Assembly: GCF_003865345.1 (NCBI RefSeq)
Contig: NZ_RMVE01000005.1
Location: 1-64,000 of the forward strand
Reading direction: 5' to 3'
Source: Nonlabens xiamenensis
GTDB lineage: Bacteria; Bacteroidota; Bacteroidia; Flavobacteriales; Flavobacteriaceae
DNA: 64,000 bases
This document shows positions 45,696 to 55,219 of the stretch, piece after piece. Under the pieces are notes generated by a model. The model searched no databases. It was not told the DNA's origin and saw nothing but the letters and a program-made list of their open reading frames with translations. A program made the translations under genes and the position numbers. Positions within the stretch are counted from its first letter, which is position 1. Each line of letters opens with the position of its first letter.

Positions 45696-46522
45696 GCCAT
45701 CAGTTTTTCATCATTTTCAGAGTTCAATAATCGGTTAATTTCTCCTTCTTCCCAAGTCCATAAATGACTACTTTTCTCGTCTGCCCAAAAACCTTCAAAA
45801 TTTGATTCAATTGATTTTTTTGAAAACACTTTCTCGTTTATTGCAATGAAATAGAAGAAATAGTCCCAACTAATTGCAAATAGTATCGATTTGTTCTTAT
45901 CGTAAATATAATAATCTTTAAAATCAATTTTCTCACAGAAATCGCTCTTGTTGGAACTTGTCAGGTCAATAATTGTCTTGTTTTCATAAAATTCGTCTTC
46001 TATAAGAACTTCTTCAATTCCGTTTAGTGTCAATAATTCGAAAATTGAAGATTTACTGAAGAAATCAAATGTACCTTCCGTTGGATGCCAAATATTGTTC
46101 TTGTCCGAATATTGGTTTAAAACCTTCGATAGGTCTTGTCTTTCCAATTTCTTTTTATAAGCACCAATTGAAGTCATTAAGGCTTTATTCAGTTCCTTGT
46201 AGTCATTCAGTTTCGTGTTTTGAATTACTTCTTTCCAAGTTACTTTCTTTCCGTGTTGGGTTATTTCTTCATCGGTTGGATAACATTCGCTGGATGAAAA
46301 AATAGTCATATTTGGGTAGTTCTCAATTTTTTCGAATATCCCATCCTTTTTTCGAGCTTCTTCGAGTGAGATTACTTTTTTAGAACTATTCGCGTCGCAA
46401 TGTTCTTTGTCAAGTTTGAAAAAAGGCAGAAGTCCAACGTAAACACTATCAAATTCAGAGTAGTGTTTCAACACAGGCGTTTCTTCATATGGATATAGGT
46501 TTTTATTTTCTATTTCGCTCAT
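45602..46522 (-). CDS. hypothetical protein whose C-terminus is read from the attC-like site
   Basis: 306 aa, soluble, acidic, with FYFIAINEKVFSKKSIESNF and LWTWEEGEINRLLNSEND near the end. The last roughly 33 residues (TYKNNGGVSAKRNNSNKTKL onward) are basic and encoded by the palindromic site, so the original stop has probably been lost. No family recognised. Confidence 0.72.
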   Translation of the reverse strand: MSEIENKNLYPYEETPVLKHYSEFDSVYVGLLPFFKLDKEHCDANSSKKVISLEEARKKDGIFEKIENYPNMTIFSSSECYPTDEEITQHGKKVTWKEVIQNTKLNDYKELNKALMTSIGAYKKKLERQDLSKVLNQYSDKNNIWHPTEGTFDFFSKSSIFELLTLNGIEEVLIEDEFYENKTIIDLTSSNKSDFCEKIDFKDYYIYDKNKSILFAISWDYFFYFIAINEKVFSKKSIESNFEGFWADEKSSHLWTWEEGEINRLLNSENDEKLMATTYKNNGGVSAKRNNSNKTKLWSKLKSVWS

Positions 46523-46538
46523 TTTTAAAATGGGTGGC

Positions 46539-46673
46539 CACGTTCTCGGCTATGAGTAGTTGCGTGGTTTATCACTTAACTTTACAAGTACACACCAAAC
46601 TGAAAATCCGCGTCCCGATAGCTATCGGGATTCAGAAGTAGGCGAGAACATGCAATTACTTATAGCGATTGTA
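46539..46673 (-). other. attC-like site of the 46682-47413 cassette
   Basis: Same class as 33908, with GTACACACCAAACTGAAAA and GTCCCGATAGCTATCGGGAT. End boxes GTAGTAGCCAGTT and AATTGGCTACAAC pair at 11 of 13 (GTT mutated to GTA). Confidence 0.72.
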
Positions 46674-46681
46674 GTAGCCAG

Positions 46682-47413
46682 TTATTTTTTTAATTCAATT
46701 TTTCCTATTTCAAATGTCTCTGGTAAATTCTGAATATCTTTTTCTGAAATTATATATCCACCACTAAAGCTATCATCAAATTTAATCTTATACTTTTTGA
46801 TTGAATATGAAAAGCCAAGATCAAAAAGGTCAGCTCCTTCTGGTCTTAGAGTATTTGACGAAGAACTATAATTGCTTAACTCTATTCCTTCAGTCAATTC
46901 TTCTTTCAGTTCCGCAAATTCTTTTCCTTCTGGTTTGACTCCACCAATTGTATGGGAATAGCCTCCATTTACATTATCGATTTTGTTTGATTCGTTGCTA
47001 ATTAACTGTTCAAGAATGAGATATTGTTGACCATCAAATTCTGCTATTCTTAGCCAAAGTCCATTTTCCATTCGTAATTTTGGAAGAACATTTACTTCAA
47101 TGGTTTCCGTGGTATATTTTTTGCTATTAAATTCGAAATCAAAAGGCCCTATTTCATATTTTTTTGCTTTTTTGAAAATAATTACTCTTTCAAAATCATC
47201 TGATTGCAATCCGAAAATTGAGGGTGAGCGAGTAAATTCTATATTTTTTCCTAATTCTTTTTTGAAGTAATCAGTCAAAAAGTCAACGTTAATTGAAAAT
47301 GTAACACTTTGTCCAACTCTCGGTTCTGGATTATCGATTTCGATTTCCAGTTTTTTTTGCCCAATTGCATTTGAGGAACAAAAGATTAATAGTAATAATG
47401 TGATTCTTTTCAT
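46682..47413 (-). CDS. secreted protein with BatD-like N-terminus
   Basis: 243 aa. Signal peptide (MKRITLLLLIFCSSNAIGQ), then EIEIDNPEPRVGQSVTFSIN and YEIGPFDFEFNSKKYTTETI. This is the strand pattern of BatD/oxygen-tolerance type Ig-like domains. The C-terminal half is unassigned. Single-gene cassette. Confidence 0.78.
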   Translation of the reverse strand: MKRITLLLLIFCSSNAIGQKKLEIEIDNPEPRVGQSVTFSINVDFLTDYFKKELGKNIEFTRSPSIFGLQSDDFERVIIFKKAKKYEIGPFDFEFNSKKYTTETIEVNVLPKLRMENGLWLRIAEFDGQQYLILEQLISNESNKIDNVNGGYSHTIGGVKPEGKEFAELKEELTEGIELSNYSSSSNTLRPEGADLFDLGFSYSIKKYKIKFDDSFSGGYIISEKDIQNLPETFEIGKIELKK

Positions 47414-47435
47414 ATGATTTTATCTAATTGGCTAC

Positions 47436-47897
47436 AACGGCTCGGCTATGATTTCGTTGCGGTGAAAATCCGCTAGGATTTTCGCTCATCACCAAGCCTT
47501 TGCTGGCAAGATAGGAATTTTCGGTAGAAAATTCCGCAGCAATGAATCATAGCCCTTGTTACCATCTGTAACGCCCGCAATGACATTCAGGACTCCTTTT
47601 TGAGTGCCGCGTAATCTTCACCTGAGTTGACAGATTCGCCGCCAACTTCAAAGTCCGCAGACGCATAAATATTGGAGTTATATTCGCCACTAACTTATAA
47701 TTGTTTGTCTCGACTCGTTCTGTTCACCTGCTGATTGCCGGGTCCACAAATGGCGCTGCAACTGTGTTCCGCTACTCAACCTGCTCAAAAATTGATTTGA
47801 CGAAGAGTAGGGTAGGAGAGAGTGCTTAAGAGATGTTTCAAGCTATAATCAGCGTAAAATTTTAAAGCTCTGAAGTAATAGGGTTATGGATGGTAAC
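47436..47897 (-). mobile_element. recurrent ORF-less cassette, copy 6
   Basis: Palindrome 47436-47560 plus core 47558-47897. The start-less frame is broken by TAA near its middle. Shares the CAGGACTCCTTTTTGAGTGC variant with copy 7. Confidence 0.85.
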
Positions 47898-48017
47898 GGT
47901 TTTGTGTATGATTAGTGGCGTGGTTAAGCACCTAATTTAGCAAATAAAAACCGAATAGAAAATCCGCTAGGATTTTCGTTAGTAGGCTCGAACTAGCCAT
48001 TAATTATACACGGTGTT
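47895..48017 (-). other. attC-like site of the 48022-48705 cassette
   Basis: Class AACGGTTTTGTGTATGATTAG with CCATTAATTATACACGG opposite. End boxes GTTGTGCCTA and TAGGCACAAC pair at 10 of 10. Confidence 0.8.
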
Positions 48018-48021
48018 GTGC

Positions 48022-48705
48022 CTAGTTTTTCATTTGATAATTTACTTTTATCTCTTTACTTATAAGTTTTCCTTGCGAATCATATATCTTTTGAATCCAA
48101 TTCTTTTTTCTGTAAATATTTTTTAAGTATTTAATTAGATTTCCATTTTGGTCATAGTATTCCCATTTATACCATCTGTCTAATTTATCATAATGATATT
48201 TGATATATGAACCATCTCTTTGATATTCCGAGTTCCAAATTGGCTTTCCGTTTTTAAATTTTCCTTCGAATCTGATTTTCCCATTTTTGAAATAATCTAC
48301 TTCATAATTATCACAGACGTTTTGGCAATTGTAATATTTTGGTTCAATTTCATTCTTGTACTGAAAGTCATCATTTAGTTTTTCAGAAACGTATTGAATT
48401 CTCGGGATAGAGATTGTGTCTTTTACTTTCAAAACGTTTTTGAATTCGACAATTTCTTCAAAACTTCTTTCAATATTACTATCATTTATGGTAACAAATA
48501 ATTCATACTTACCAGAACTGGGTATTTTGACTTTTAGATTTTCGGAATAATAGGATTCCATTGTTTCTAAATTTTGCAATTCGAATGAAATACTATCTTT
48601 ACTTATGAGCGATTCACATTGGTTTTCAAAATAGTATTCAACCTCTATTACGTTCTGGGAAATCAGAAAGTTTGAATAAAGTAATATGATTAATAGGTGT
48701 TTCAT
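48022..48705 (-). CDS. secreted protein with YwqK-type C-terminal repeats
   Basis: 227 aa from ATG 48705 (signal MKHLLIILLYSNFLISQ); the longer frame upstream runs through the next attC-like site. N-terminal beta domain, then YwqK/MORN-like repeats (YFKNGKIRFEGKFKNGKPIW, YYDQNGNLIKYL, YDSQGKLISKE). Possible immunity or surface role; unproven. Single-gene cassette. Confidence 0.8.
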   Translation of the reverse strand: MKHLLIILLYSNFLISQNVIEVEYYFENQCESLISKDSISFELQNLETMESYYSENLKVKIPSSGKYELFVTINDSNIERSFEEIVEFKNVLKVKDTISIPRIQYVSEKLNDDFQYKNEIEPKYYNCQNVCDNYEVDYFKNGKIRFEGKFKNGKPIWNSEYQRDGSYIKYHYDKLDRWYKWEYYDQNGNLIKYLKNIYRKKNWIQKIYDSQGKLISKEIKVNYQMKN

Positions 48706-48717
48706 TAAATTAGGCAC

Positions 48718-48843
48718 AACGGTCTCGGCTATGAGTAGTTGCGTGTGCAAGCAACTAACTTACTAAAAATGTAAAGAACCAGAGGAAAATCCGTAGGATT
48801 TTCCGAGTAGGCTAGAACTAAGCAATTATTTTTACACGGTGTT
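48718..48843 (-). other. attC-like site of the 48856-49233 cassette
   Basis: Class AACGGTCTCGGCTATGAG with GCAATTATTTTTACACGG opposite. End boxes GTTGTAAAACG and TGTTTTACAAC pair at 10 of 11. Confidence 0.78.
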
Positions 48844-48855
48844 GTAAAACGTTTT

Positions 48856-49233
48856 TTATTCAGGATTTCTGTTTTTCAGCGCTTCCCAACTTATAGTTTT
48901 TATTTTTTCAGCTTCCTTTTTAATAGATTCAATTCCGATTTCGCTCAGCCAGATTTCAATTCGCTCGTCAAGGTCTAAAAATTCAGGTATTTTTTCCAAA
49001 TCTTTAGGATTATCCGAGTAAAGTCCGATTACAGGATATGGTTCTCCAAATGGATTTCCTAAAGGTATGAGTTCGTATTTTATACTTTTCGGAAATTCCG
49101 TAAACAATTCAGGTAATTTAATTCGGATAATTTCAAGACACGAAACAATATAATCCATATTCCAATTTAATTCCTCGTAAATTGCTGGTTCTATAATTCC
49201 GTAACCTCGTGGTTTTTTTTCTTTCGTATTCAA
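48856..49233 (-). CDS. hypothetical protein without an ATG inside its cassette
   Basis: 125 aa if translation starts at TTG 49233 (LNTKEKKPRGYGII); the frame is also open upstream through the next attC-like site to an ATG at 49347. The body (YEELNWNMDYIVSCLEIIRI, LIPLGNPFGEPYPVIGLYSD) is soluble and unassigned. Start choice is uncertain. Confidence 0.65.
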   Translation of the reverse strand: MNTKEKKPRGYGIIEPAIYEELNWNMDYIVSCLEIIRIKLPELFTEFPKSIKYELIPLGNPFGEPYPVIGLYSDNPKDLEKIPEFLDLDERIEIWLSEIGIESIKKEAEKIKTISWEALKNRNPE

Positions 49234-49250
49234 TTTAGTAAATGTTTTAC

Positions 49251-49376
49251 AACGGTAAAGGCTATGCGTCAGTTGCGTGGCATAAGCCTTGTTTTTCCAA
49301 ATATACCTAAACCATAGAAAATTTCGCAGAAATTTTCGGAGGAGCAAGAACCGAGCAATTGCGTATAGCCCATGTT
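49251..49376 (-). other. attC-like site of the 49389-49937 cassette
   Basis: Class AACGGTAAAGGCTATGCG with GCAATTGCGTATAGCC opposite. End boxes GTTGTGCAACGTT and AATGTTGCACAAC pair at 12 of 13. Confidence 0.82.
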
Positions 49377-49388
49377 GTGCAACGTTTT

Positions 49389-49937
49389 CTTACTTGGTTT
49401 CGAACGTCTTTAGCAGATTCTCTAATTCGCAGAGCTTCTTTTTTCCGTAGTCGTTTTTGGAAACAGATAAATTCAAGGTGTAGAACAGATTTTCTGTTGG
49501 GTGTTCTGTGGTGACGTATAGCGTTAGCATTGGTATTGAGTCAATTTCTTCATCTACCAAATTCCATACGATTCTATACCATTAATTGAGGTAAGTCCAG
49601 ATTCTACGACATTGTATTTAGATTCAATTTCCTTTTGTTGTTGTTTATGGTTCTGCCAATCATCTGCCTTAGTCAATTCGATAACCCCAAATAACTTGAC
49701 ACTTTCATTTGAAAATACACCACCGACAATTCCGTCGCCTAATTCATTGTTGTGAGCATATGGTTGCCATTCCTCATTCGGAAATTTGACAGAATACCTC
49801 CCAGTATTATCAATTACTTCAATTCCGTCATCAAATTTCAATTTTTTGCATTCACAATTTGCTAAATAGTCAGATTCGACTTTGCAAGCTGAAAAGGCAA
49901 GAGCTAAAAGGATGTAATTTAATTTTCGGATGTTCAT
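49389..49937 (-). pseudogene. frameshifted lipoprotein gene
   Basis: ATG 49937 gives a lipoprotein signal (MNIRKLNYILLALAFSACK). The frame stops at 49554 after NGIESYGIW, but from about 49560 an overlapping frame continues naturally (VWNLVDEEIDSIPMLTLYVT, ending LENLLKTFETK) to TAA at 49389. A single indel near 49560 joins them into a protein of about 180 aa. Real decay or a sequencing error. Confidence 0.75.
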
Positions 49938-49951
49938 TTCAAATGTTGCAC

Positions 49952-50075
49952 AACAGTCTAGTATAATAATAGTAGCATCTTTTGAAACGTGAACTTTTCG
50001 GTTTGGCACTGACCTTTGTTTCATTTTTATACTATATTTTTGTCACTTAGACCGCTATTATTTTTATACAATGTT
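49952..50075 (-). other. attC-like site of the 50084-50764 cassette
   Basis: Class AACAGTCTAGTATAATAATAG with CGCTATTATTTTTATAC opposite. End boxes GTTAGCAGC and GCTGCTAAC pair at 9 of 9. Confidence 0.8.
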
Positions 50076-50083
50076 AGCAGCTT

Positions 50084-50764
50084 TTATTTGTTTTCTAATT
50101 CAGCCATTAGCTCGTCTAGAATTCCTATAATATTCTTTTGGTCTGCTTTAGAAATTTGCCATAATGGGTCTTCAATCCATTTTAATTTTTTTTGTTTTAA
50201 AATTTCATTTTCCGAATATATTTGGATTGCAAACTCTTTATTATTTGGGTCAATCCATATTCCATATTTATAATAAGACCCTTTTACATTTCCGAATCGA
50301 TTTAAAGCGTACGACTTTTCAATTCCGTATTTTTCTTTCAAAGAGTTTGATTGACTTTTTTTAGAATCAATTTGAGACTTTAAATCTTCACTCTCTTTTT
50401 CCATCCTTAACTCGCAAGCCTTTTCAGCTTTTTTTATTAAATCATCATCTAAGTTTACCTGTTCATATGGTAATTTTTTGGAATAAGAGACTACTAATTT
50501 CCCAATAGGCTGATTATTAACTAAATCAAAAGAATTGAAAGCATATGTTTCTTCCGATTTTGTTGAAATCAGCAAAAGATATTTCCCAAAATTCGGTTCA
50601 GATTTTCTATCCTTAACAATATATACTTTACCTAAGTCATTTTCGGAGAACTCATTTTTGGATAAAATTGAGTTTCCAATTTGTGGTTCCGATTGCTTTT
50701 TCCCTTTTGAATCACACCCAAATAAACTCAGTATTCCCATTATTATTAAAATTATATTTCTCAT
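50084..50764 (-). CDS. lipoprotein, unknown function
   Basis: 226 aa. Signal MRNIILIIMGILSLFGCD, then a beta-rich part and a coiled-coil segment (KKAEKACELRMEKESEDLKS, residues about 110-150). No family recognised. Single-gene cassette. Confidence 0.78.
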   Translation of the reverse strand: MRNIILIIMGILSLFGCDSKGKKQSEPQIGNSILSKNEFSENDLGKVYIVKDRKSEPNFGKYLLLISTKSEETYAFNSFDLVNNQPIGKLVVSYSKKLPYEQVNLDDDLIKKAEKACELRMEKESEDLKSQIDSKKSQSNSLKEKYGIEKSYALNRFGNVKGSYYKYGIWIDPNNKEFAIQIYSENEILKQKKLKWIEDPLWQISKADQKNIIGILDELMAELENK

Positions 50765-50782
50765 TTTGTCCTAATTGCTGCT

Positions 50783-50907
50783 AACGGTCTCATATAACCG
50801 TCAGTTACGGGTTAATATGCGTTAATTTTCGGTTTAGCACTGACGTTAGCAATTCCGAGTGGATTCGGATGTAGTTAAATCCACCGTAGTTGCGGTTATG
50901 CATTGTT
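50783..50907 (-). other. attC-like site of the 51015-51377 cassette
   Basis: Arms TATAACCGTCAGTTACGG and CCGTAGTTGCGGTTATG. End boxes GTTGGCAAA and TTTGCCAAC pair at 9 of 9. Confidence 0.8.
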
Positions 50908-51014
50908 GGCAAATCGTTTTTATTTCCATTTTTTATAATTCCGTCATTTAGTAATTTTTAATTTCATTTTTATTCAGTTTCTCTGTTTTGAATTCAGGCC
51001 AATTATTGATAAAT

Positions 51015-51377
51015 CTACAATTCTTGTTTTTGACTAAATAATTGCGGTTTTCTAATATAAGAAGCGAATATTGTTGCCATTAAAATTAAAATTGTTACTT
51101 CATAAGGTTTTCCTTTGTACATATGAATAAACACTATAAAAGTCATATATAGAGCTAAAAGAGCAGTTCCGATTAGTATAGTCTTATTATACAAGAACAA
51201 TGCTGTTGATATTAAGAGAAATGTTCCTGTAACAATCATTATAGTGCTATTAGCTACAATTTTGTCCGTTTGATTTGAGTTAAGTATTTTGTCTAAAGCA
51301 TTTGGGATAAAAAACAATGTTATTATTACAGATGGTAACCAAATTGAAAGTGTTTTTAAAATCTTATTCATTGTCAT
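51015..51377 (-). CDS. small DoxX-like membrane protein
   Basis: 120 aa, four transmembrane helices (about 9-28, 44-63, 66-84, 92-108), with PNALDKIL after helix 1 as in DoxX-like proteins. The 107 bp between its stop and the site contain no gene. Single-gene cassette. Confidence 0.75.
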   Translation of the reverse strand: MTMNKILKTLSIWLPSVIITLFFIPNALDKILNSNQTDKIVANSTIMIVTGTFLLISTALFLYNKTILIGTALLALYMTFIVFIHMYKGKPYEVTILILMATIFASYIRKPQLFSQKQEL

Positions 51378-51420
51378 TTAATTCTAATTGTTTGTTTTCA
51401 GTTCGCTTTAAATGTTTGCC

Positions 51421-51472
51421 AACGTTTCGTGTATGGTGCGTATCCCGAAGGGTATGCATTATACACCTTGTT
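51421..51472 (-). other. short-stem attC-like site
   Basis: 52 bp: GTGTATGGTGCGTATCCCG and GGGTATGCATTATACACC. End boxes GTTGTGCTT and AAGCACAAC pair at 9 of 9. Confidence 0.75.
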
Positions 51473-51481
51473 GTGCTTTCG

Positions 51482-52141
51482 TTATTTATTTTCGGTTTTT
51501 GCCATTAAAGTTTGCATCAATACTGCCGAAGCATTCAGCAATCCACCGCCAATGGGATCCTGTCCCATTACGTTCATAGGAGCTTCTCCAAAATGAAGTC
51601 CTTTGGAGGTAAGAAGGTTTAGTCTTACAATTCCTTTTTTAACAGGTTTTGGACGAGCGTTTTCCCAAGGTCCTATGTTTTTCATTACTTCTTCTCCAAG
51701 TTCTAAAACTGTCATTAATTCTTTATCAATGGAACTGTCAGGGTGTTCCCAGACAATCCCTGCTCCAGTGAAATTATAATATCTTGCTGATAAGTCCCGA
51801 TAAGCAGCGAGTAAATCATATTCATTTTTCTTCATTCCCACTTCTACTACAACACCGAAAAGTTGAGTTGGATTTTCTTCAATATGTCCCAATTGCTTTA
51901 AGGTGTTGAATGCTTGGGCGTAATGTCTGGATTCCAAACCTTCTTGATTCGTTATTCCCTTTAAAATTTCAATTGCACTCTCTTTTTCATTCGACTCAAT
52001 TTTTGCTTTCGCTGCTGCGAACGAAGTCCAAGGTTCGTCATTGGTATTATCTCCTGTCCATAGTTCCAATGGCATATCACCAAATAGAGTTTCTCTTATC
52101 TCATCATTTGGCGAGGTTTTATTCTTTTTTATCCAGAACAT
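51482..52141 (-). CDS. hypothetical soluble protein
   Basis: 219 aa. An N-terminal HEAT/TPR-like helical part (SFAAAKAKIESNEKESAIEI, SRHYAQAFNTLKQL), then a C-terminal part with GIVRLNLLTSKGLHFGEAPM and GQDPIGGGLLNASAVLMQTL. Reminiscent of proteins encoded near immunity functions; no firm family. Single-gene cassette. Confidence 0.78.
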   Translation of the reverse strand: MFWIKKNKTSPNDEIRETLFGDMPLELWTGDNTNDEPWTSFAAAKAKIESNEKESAIEILKGITNQEGLESRHYAQAFNTLKQLGHIEENPTQLFGVVVEVGMKKNEYDLLAAYRDLSARYYNFTGAGIVWEHPDSSIDKELMTVLELGEEVMKNIGPWENARPKPVKKGIVRLNLLTSKGLHFGEAPMNVMGQDPIGGGLLNASAVLMQTLMAKTENK

Positions 52142-52164
52142 TCAGTTTTGTTTTAATGAAGCAC

Positions 52165-52288
52165 AACGGTCTTGTATATTAAAAGTAGCGGATTTTTAAG
52201 CACTAACTTTTCGAATTATAACTGACCATTAATTTATTCATTTTGTTGAGATTAAGCGATTAAACCGTTATTTTTTATATACGTTGTT
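52165..52288 (-). other. attC-like site of the 52297-53163 cassette
   Basis: Class AACGGTCTTGTATATTAAAAG with CGTTATTTTTTATATACG opposite. End boxes GTTAGCAAAAG and TTTTTGCTAAC pair at 10 of 11. Confidence 0.8.
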
Positions 52289-52296
52289 AGCAAAAG

Positions 52297-53163
52297 TTAT
52301 TTTCCCACTTCGTAAATTCCTAAATCATTATTCCACCTTAATTTTTCGTGGTTTTCAGTCCAAAAATCCAACCACCATTTTGAATCTTTCTTTTCGTCAA
52401 TTTTTTCATCACCGAACAACATACCTAAATATCCGAAAGTATATGTGTCAGGATTGCAATAACTTGCTGACGAGCCTTTTTCTTTTGGCATTTCGTCCAA
52501 CTTGTAAACGTTCTTTAAGCAATTTTTAGTTATTGCATCTTTTTTCGAATTGTCTTGTAGTGAGATGATTAAAGCTTCAACCGCATTTAGACTGCTGACT
52601 TCTGGAATTTTCGCATTAGGATATTCTATTGGATTAAATTCTTGAACATCTTTGTCAGATAAGTAATTAATCCACCTTTCTTGAAGTTTGGTTAGTTCTT
52701 CTTCGGTTGAGTTTATGTTTACAAATCCAAAATTCTTATTTGTTAAGTTTTGCAACAGTTGATTTGCTCTTCCACCAACTTTGAATAAGTCATTGGATAT
52801 AACCAAACCTTTTCCCTCAAAAGTAATATCGCCAGTTATTATTCTATCCCAAATGATTAAGCGACTTGTTCCCTTAAGTTTAGTTTCTTCAATGTTTGTA
52901 ATTTGTTTTGCAAGTTCAATTAAATACTCTTTGTTTTCTTTATAATTATTGACAGATGCATTTAAAGTCAAAAAAACTGAACTCCAACTATCATCATTTA
53001 TGTTTTTAGCGAGAAGTTCAGTCGTTGTGAGCTTCTGTGCGTTATCGTACATTTCTCTTGTGTAATTCTCAATATCATGCTGACTCCACGAAGTCAGTAG
53101 TTTTTGAGAATATAATTCGTGACCGAATGTGATTAGAATAAGTAATAATATTAATTTCTTCAT
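52297..53163 (-). CDS. secreted helical protein, unknown function
   Basis: 288 aa. Signal peptide (MKKLILLLILITFGHELYSQ), then a mostly helical domain with DRIITGDITFEGKGLVISND in the middle. No family recognised. Single-gene cassette. Confidence 0.78.
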   Translation of the reverse strand: MKKLILLLILITFGHELYSQKLLTSWSQHDIENYTREMYDNAQKLTTTELLAKNINDDSWSSVFLTLNASVNNYKENKEYLIELAKQITNIEETKLKGTSRLIIWDRIITGDITFEGKGLVISNDLFKVGGRANQLLQNLTNKNFGFVNINSTEEELTKLQERWINYLSDKDVQEFNPIEYPNAKIPEVSSLNAVEALIISLQDNSKKDAITKNCLKNVYKLDEMPKEKGSSASYCNPDTYTFGYLGMLFGDEKIDEKKDSKWWLDFWTENHEKLRWNNDLGIYEVGK

Positions 53164-53186
53164 CGATGTTTTTTCTAATTTTTGCT

Positions 53187-53649
53187 AACGGTCCAGGCTA
53201 TGATTTCGGTGCGGTGAAAATCCGCTAGGATTTTCGCTCATCACCAAGCCTTTGCTGGCAAGATAGGAATTTTCGGTAGAAAATTCCGCAGCAATGAATC
53301 ATAGCCCTTGTTACCATCTGTAACGCCCGCAATGACATTCAGGACTCCTTTTTGAGTGCCGCGTAATCTTCACCTGAGTTGACAGATTCGCCGCCAACTT
53401 CAAAGTCCGCAGATGAATAAACACTGGAGTTGTATTCGCTATTAACGTTTATTTGCTTGTCTTGCCTCAATCTGTTCGCTTGCTGAATACCGGGTCCACA
53501 AATGGAGTTGCAACTGTTTTCCGCTACTCAATCTGCTCAAGAGTTGAATTGGCGAAGAGTGGGGTGGGAGAGAGTACTTAAGGGATCTTTCAAGCTCAAT
53601 TCGGCGTAAAAGTTTAAAGCTCTGAAGTACTAGGGTTATGGATGGTAAC
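53187..53649 (-). mobile_element. recurrent ORF-less cassette, copy 7
   Basis: Palindrome 53187-53312 plus core 53310-53649 (340 bp). Core ends GTTACCATC and GATGGTAAC. The start-less frame is open. Confidence 0.87.
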
Positions 53650-53770
53650 GGAATTGTGTATGATTTCGTTGAGGGATTCAAGTTACAGATTTTTCAGTTT
53701 CGAGTAGTTTTGTTTTTCTATGGGAATTTGAATTCACTTATTCGGCTAGCAATGAATTATACACGGTGTT
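53647..53770 (-). other. attC-like site of the kinase cassette
   Basis: Starts AACGGAATTGTGTATGATTTC, ends GCAATGAATTATACACGG. End boxes GTTCTACGCAG and TTGCGTAGAAC pair at 10 of 11. Its right end adjoins the TAG stop of the kinase. Confidence 0.8.
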
Positions 53771-55210
53771 CTACGCAGTTTTTTGCTTTTTTATTTTATC
53801 TCTAATTTTTATCATTAAATCTCTATATTCTTCATTACTCTGTTTATTATGAATTCCGTCGTAAGCATCTAAATCACTTGGTAATTTATTAATGATTGAA
53901 GTTTTTTTTGTAATTAAAAACTTGCCCTTAAAAAATCTACTAATTTCTCTGTAGTTTTCATCATAGTCTTTATCCTTATGATAATTTCCGTATTCGTCCA
54001 CAAAAATTATTTCCTCAAACTCATTAACCTTTTCATTAAAAAGAGGTTCGATTTCCTCACATTCTAGAATAAAGTAGCTGAAGTCTAAATCATTGATAGA
54101 TTCAAAATGAAGAGCTTTTGGTTTAAGTAGGATATAATTTTCTATAAGTAAAAAGTCATTTTTTATTTTAATGTTGTTAAAATCATTTCCTCCACTTTTG
54201 GGATAAAAACAATGATTTAAAGTATCATAAGCCTCGAAAATTATTTTTAGAATATTATAAATATCTTTTAAGTTTTGCCAAGTCGAACTAACTGATATTG
54301 AGATTGGAAAAATTCTGTTCAAAGCATCTTCCCATTCGTAAGGATTCCTTTCAAAATAATCTTCGTTACTCGAATACCAGTATCTAAATTGTTTATTAAA
54401 TTCGGATGCATCTGGTCTTTTTTTTGGGTCATTATCTGTTGATTGAGCTAGAAGTCTATTTAAGAGTACAATGGAGAAATATTCCCAATTTCCAATCGTA
54501 TGACCTTTGTTAATGTTCATTTTGACAAAATTGTCAATAGAAATGTTGCTGTTTGGAATATACTGTCCATCAAAACCTAGCCATTGTTGAGTGAGCATCA
54601 TCCAAACTGTCTTTGCGAAAGAATAAATATCTGCTCTTTTAAATTCAGCTACAGATGAAATTCTTTTCATTTCAGGTGCTATTGTCCATCTTGGACCAAT
54701 AGATTCGTTTAATGCAGAAACTTTCTTCTTTTTAGGGAAATTTGCAAGTCCAAAATCAGAAAAAACCGGACTGTCATTAACAACTAATATATTATCGGGT
54801 TTAATATCTCTATGTGTAATGCCTTGTGAATGCAGATATTCTAACGCATCGCATAATTCGAATATAAGTTCAAATATTCTTTCTCTAGTAGCAGTTTTTA
54901 TATATTCCTTAAAAGGTATGCCTATTGGCATAATATAGTAAGGGAAATCTGTATTACTTATCTTGGTAGGAAAATGATGTTCAACTATTTCAATTATTCC
55001 TTTTTTCTTTTTTAAATTATTTAAAACTTCTATTTCACTTTTAAATCTTTCATAATTTTTTTTCCTTTTTATATTTTTCAATACTTTTTTAGCAAAGAAG
55101 TTTCCTTTGTCATCTACAACTTTATAAACAATTCCATTTCCACCTTTTCCAAGTGTTTTCTTAATTGTATATTTTTTCTTTTTTGTCAAGATTTTTATTG
55201 GTTTTGTCAA
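53771..55210 (-). CDS. eukaryotic-like Ser/Thr protein kinase
   Basis: 479 aa from a TTG at 55210; there is no ATG inside the cassette, and the nearest ATG (55231) lies in the next attC-like site. Kinase motifs in order: GKGGNGIVYKV (P-loop), FAKKVLK (catalytic Lys), HRDIKPDN, DFGLANF, and an APE-type IAPEM. The C-terminal 200 residues are unassigned. No transmembrane helix. Single-gene cassette; solitary kinases of this kind occur in phage defence, but that role is inference. Confidence 0.88.
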   Translation of the reverse strand: MTKPIKILTKKKKYTIKKTLGKGGNGIVYKVVDDKGNFFAKKVLKNIKRKKNYERFKSEIEVLNNLKKKKGIIEIVEHHFPTKISNTDFPYYIMPIGIPFKEYIKTATRERIFELIFELCDALEYLHSQGITHRDIKPDNILVVNDSPVFSDFGLANFPKKKKVSALNESIGPRWTIAPEMKRISSVAEFKRADIYSFAKTVWMMLTQQWLGFDGQYIPNSNISIDNFVKMNINKGHTIGNWEYFSIVLLNRLLAQSTDNDPKKRPDASEFNKQFRYWYSSNEDYFERNPYEWEDALNRIFPISISVSSTWQNLKDIYNILKIIFEAYDTLNHCFYPKSGGNDFNNIKIKNDFLLIENYILLKPKALHFESINDLDFSYFILECEEIEPLFNEKVNEFEEIIFVDEYGNYHKDKDYDENYREISRFFKGKFLITKKTSIINKLPSDLDAYDGIHNKQSNEEYRDLMIKIRDKIKKQKTA

Positions 55211-55219
55211 ATTGCGTAG

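Noticed and set aside
53771-55210. Naming the kinase as a specific phage-defence system
   Set aside because: Kinase motifs are clear, but nothing in the C-terminal region or context identifies a described system.
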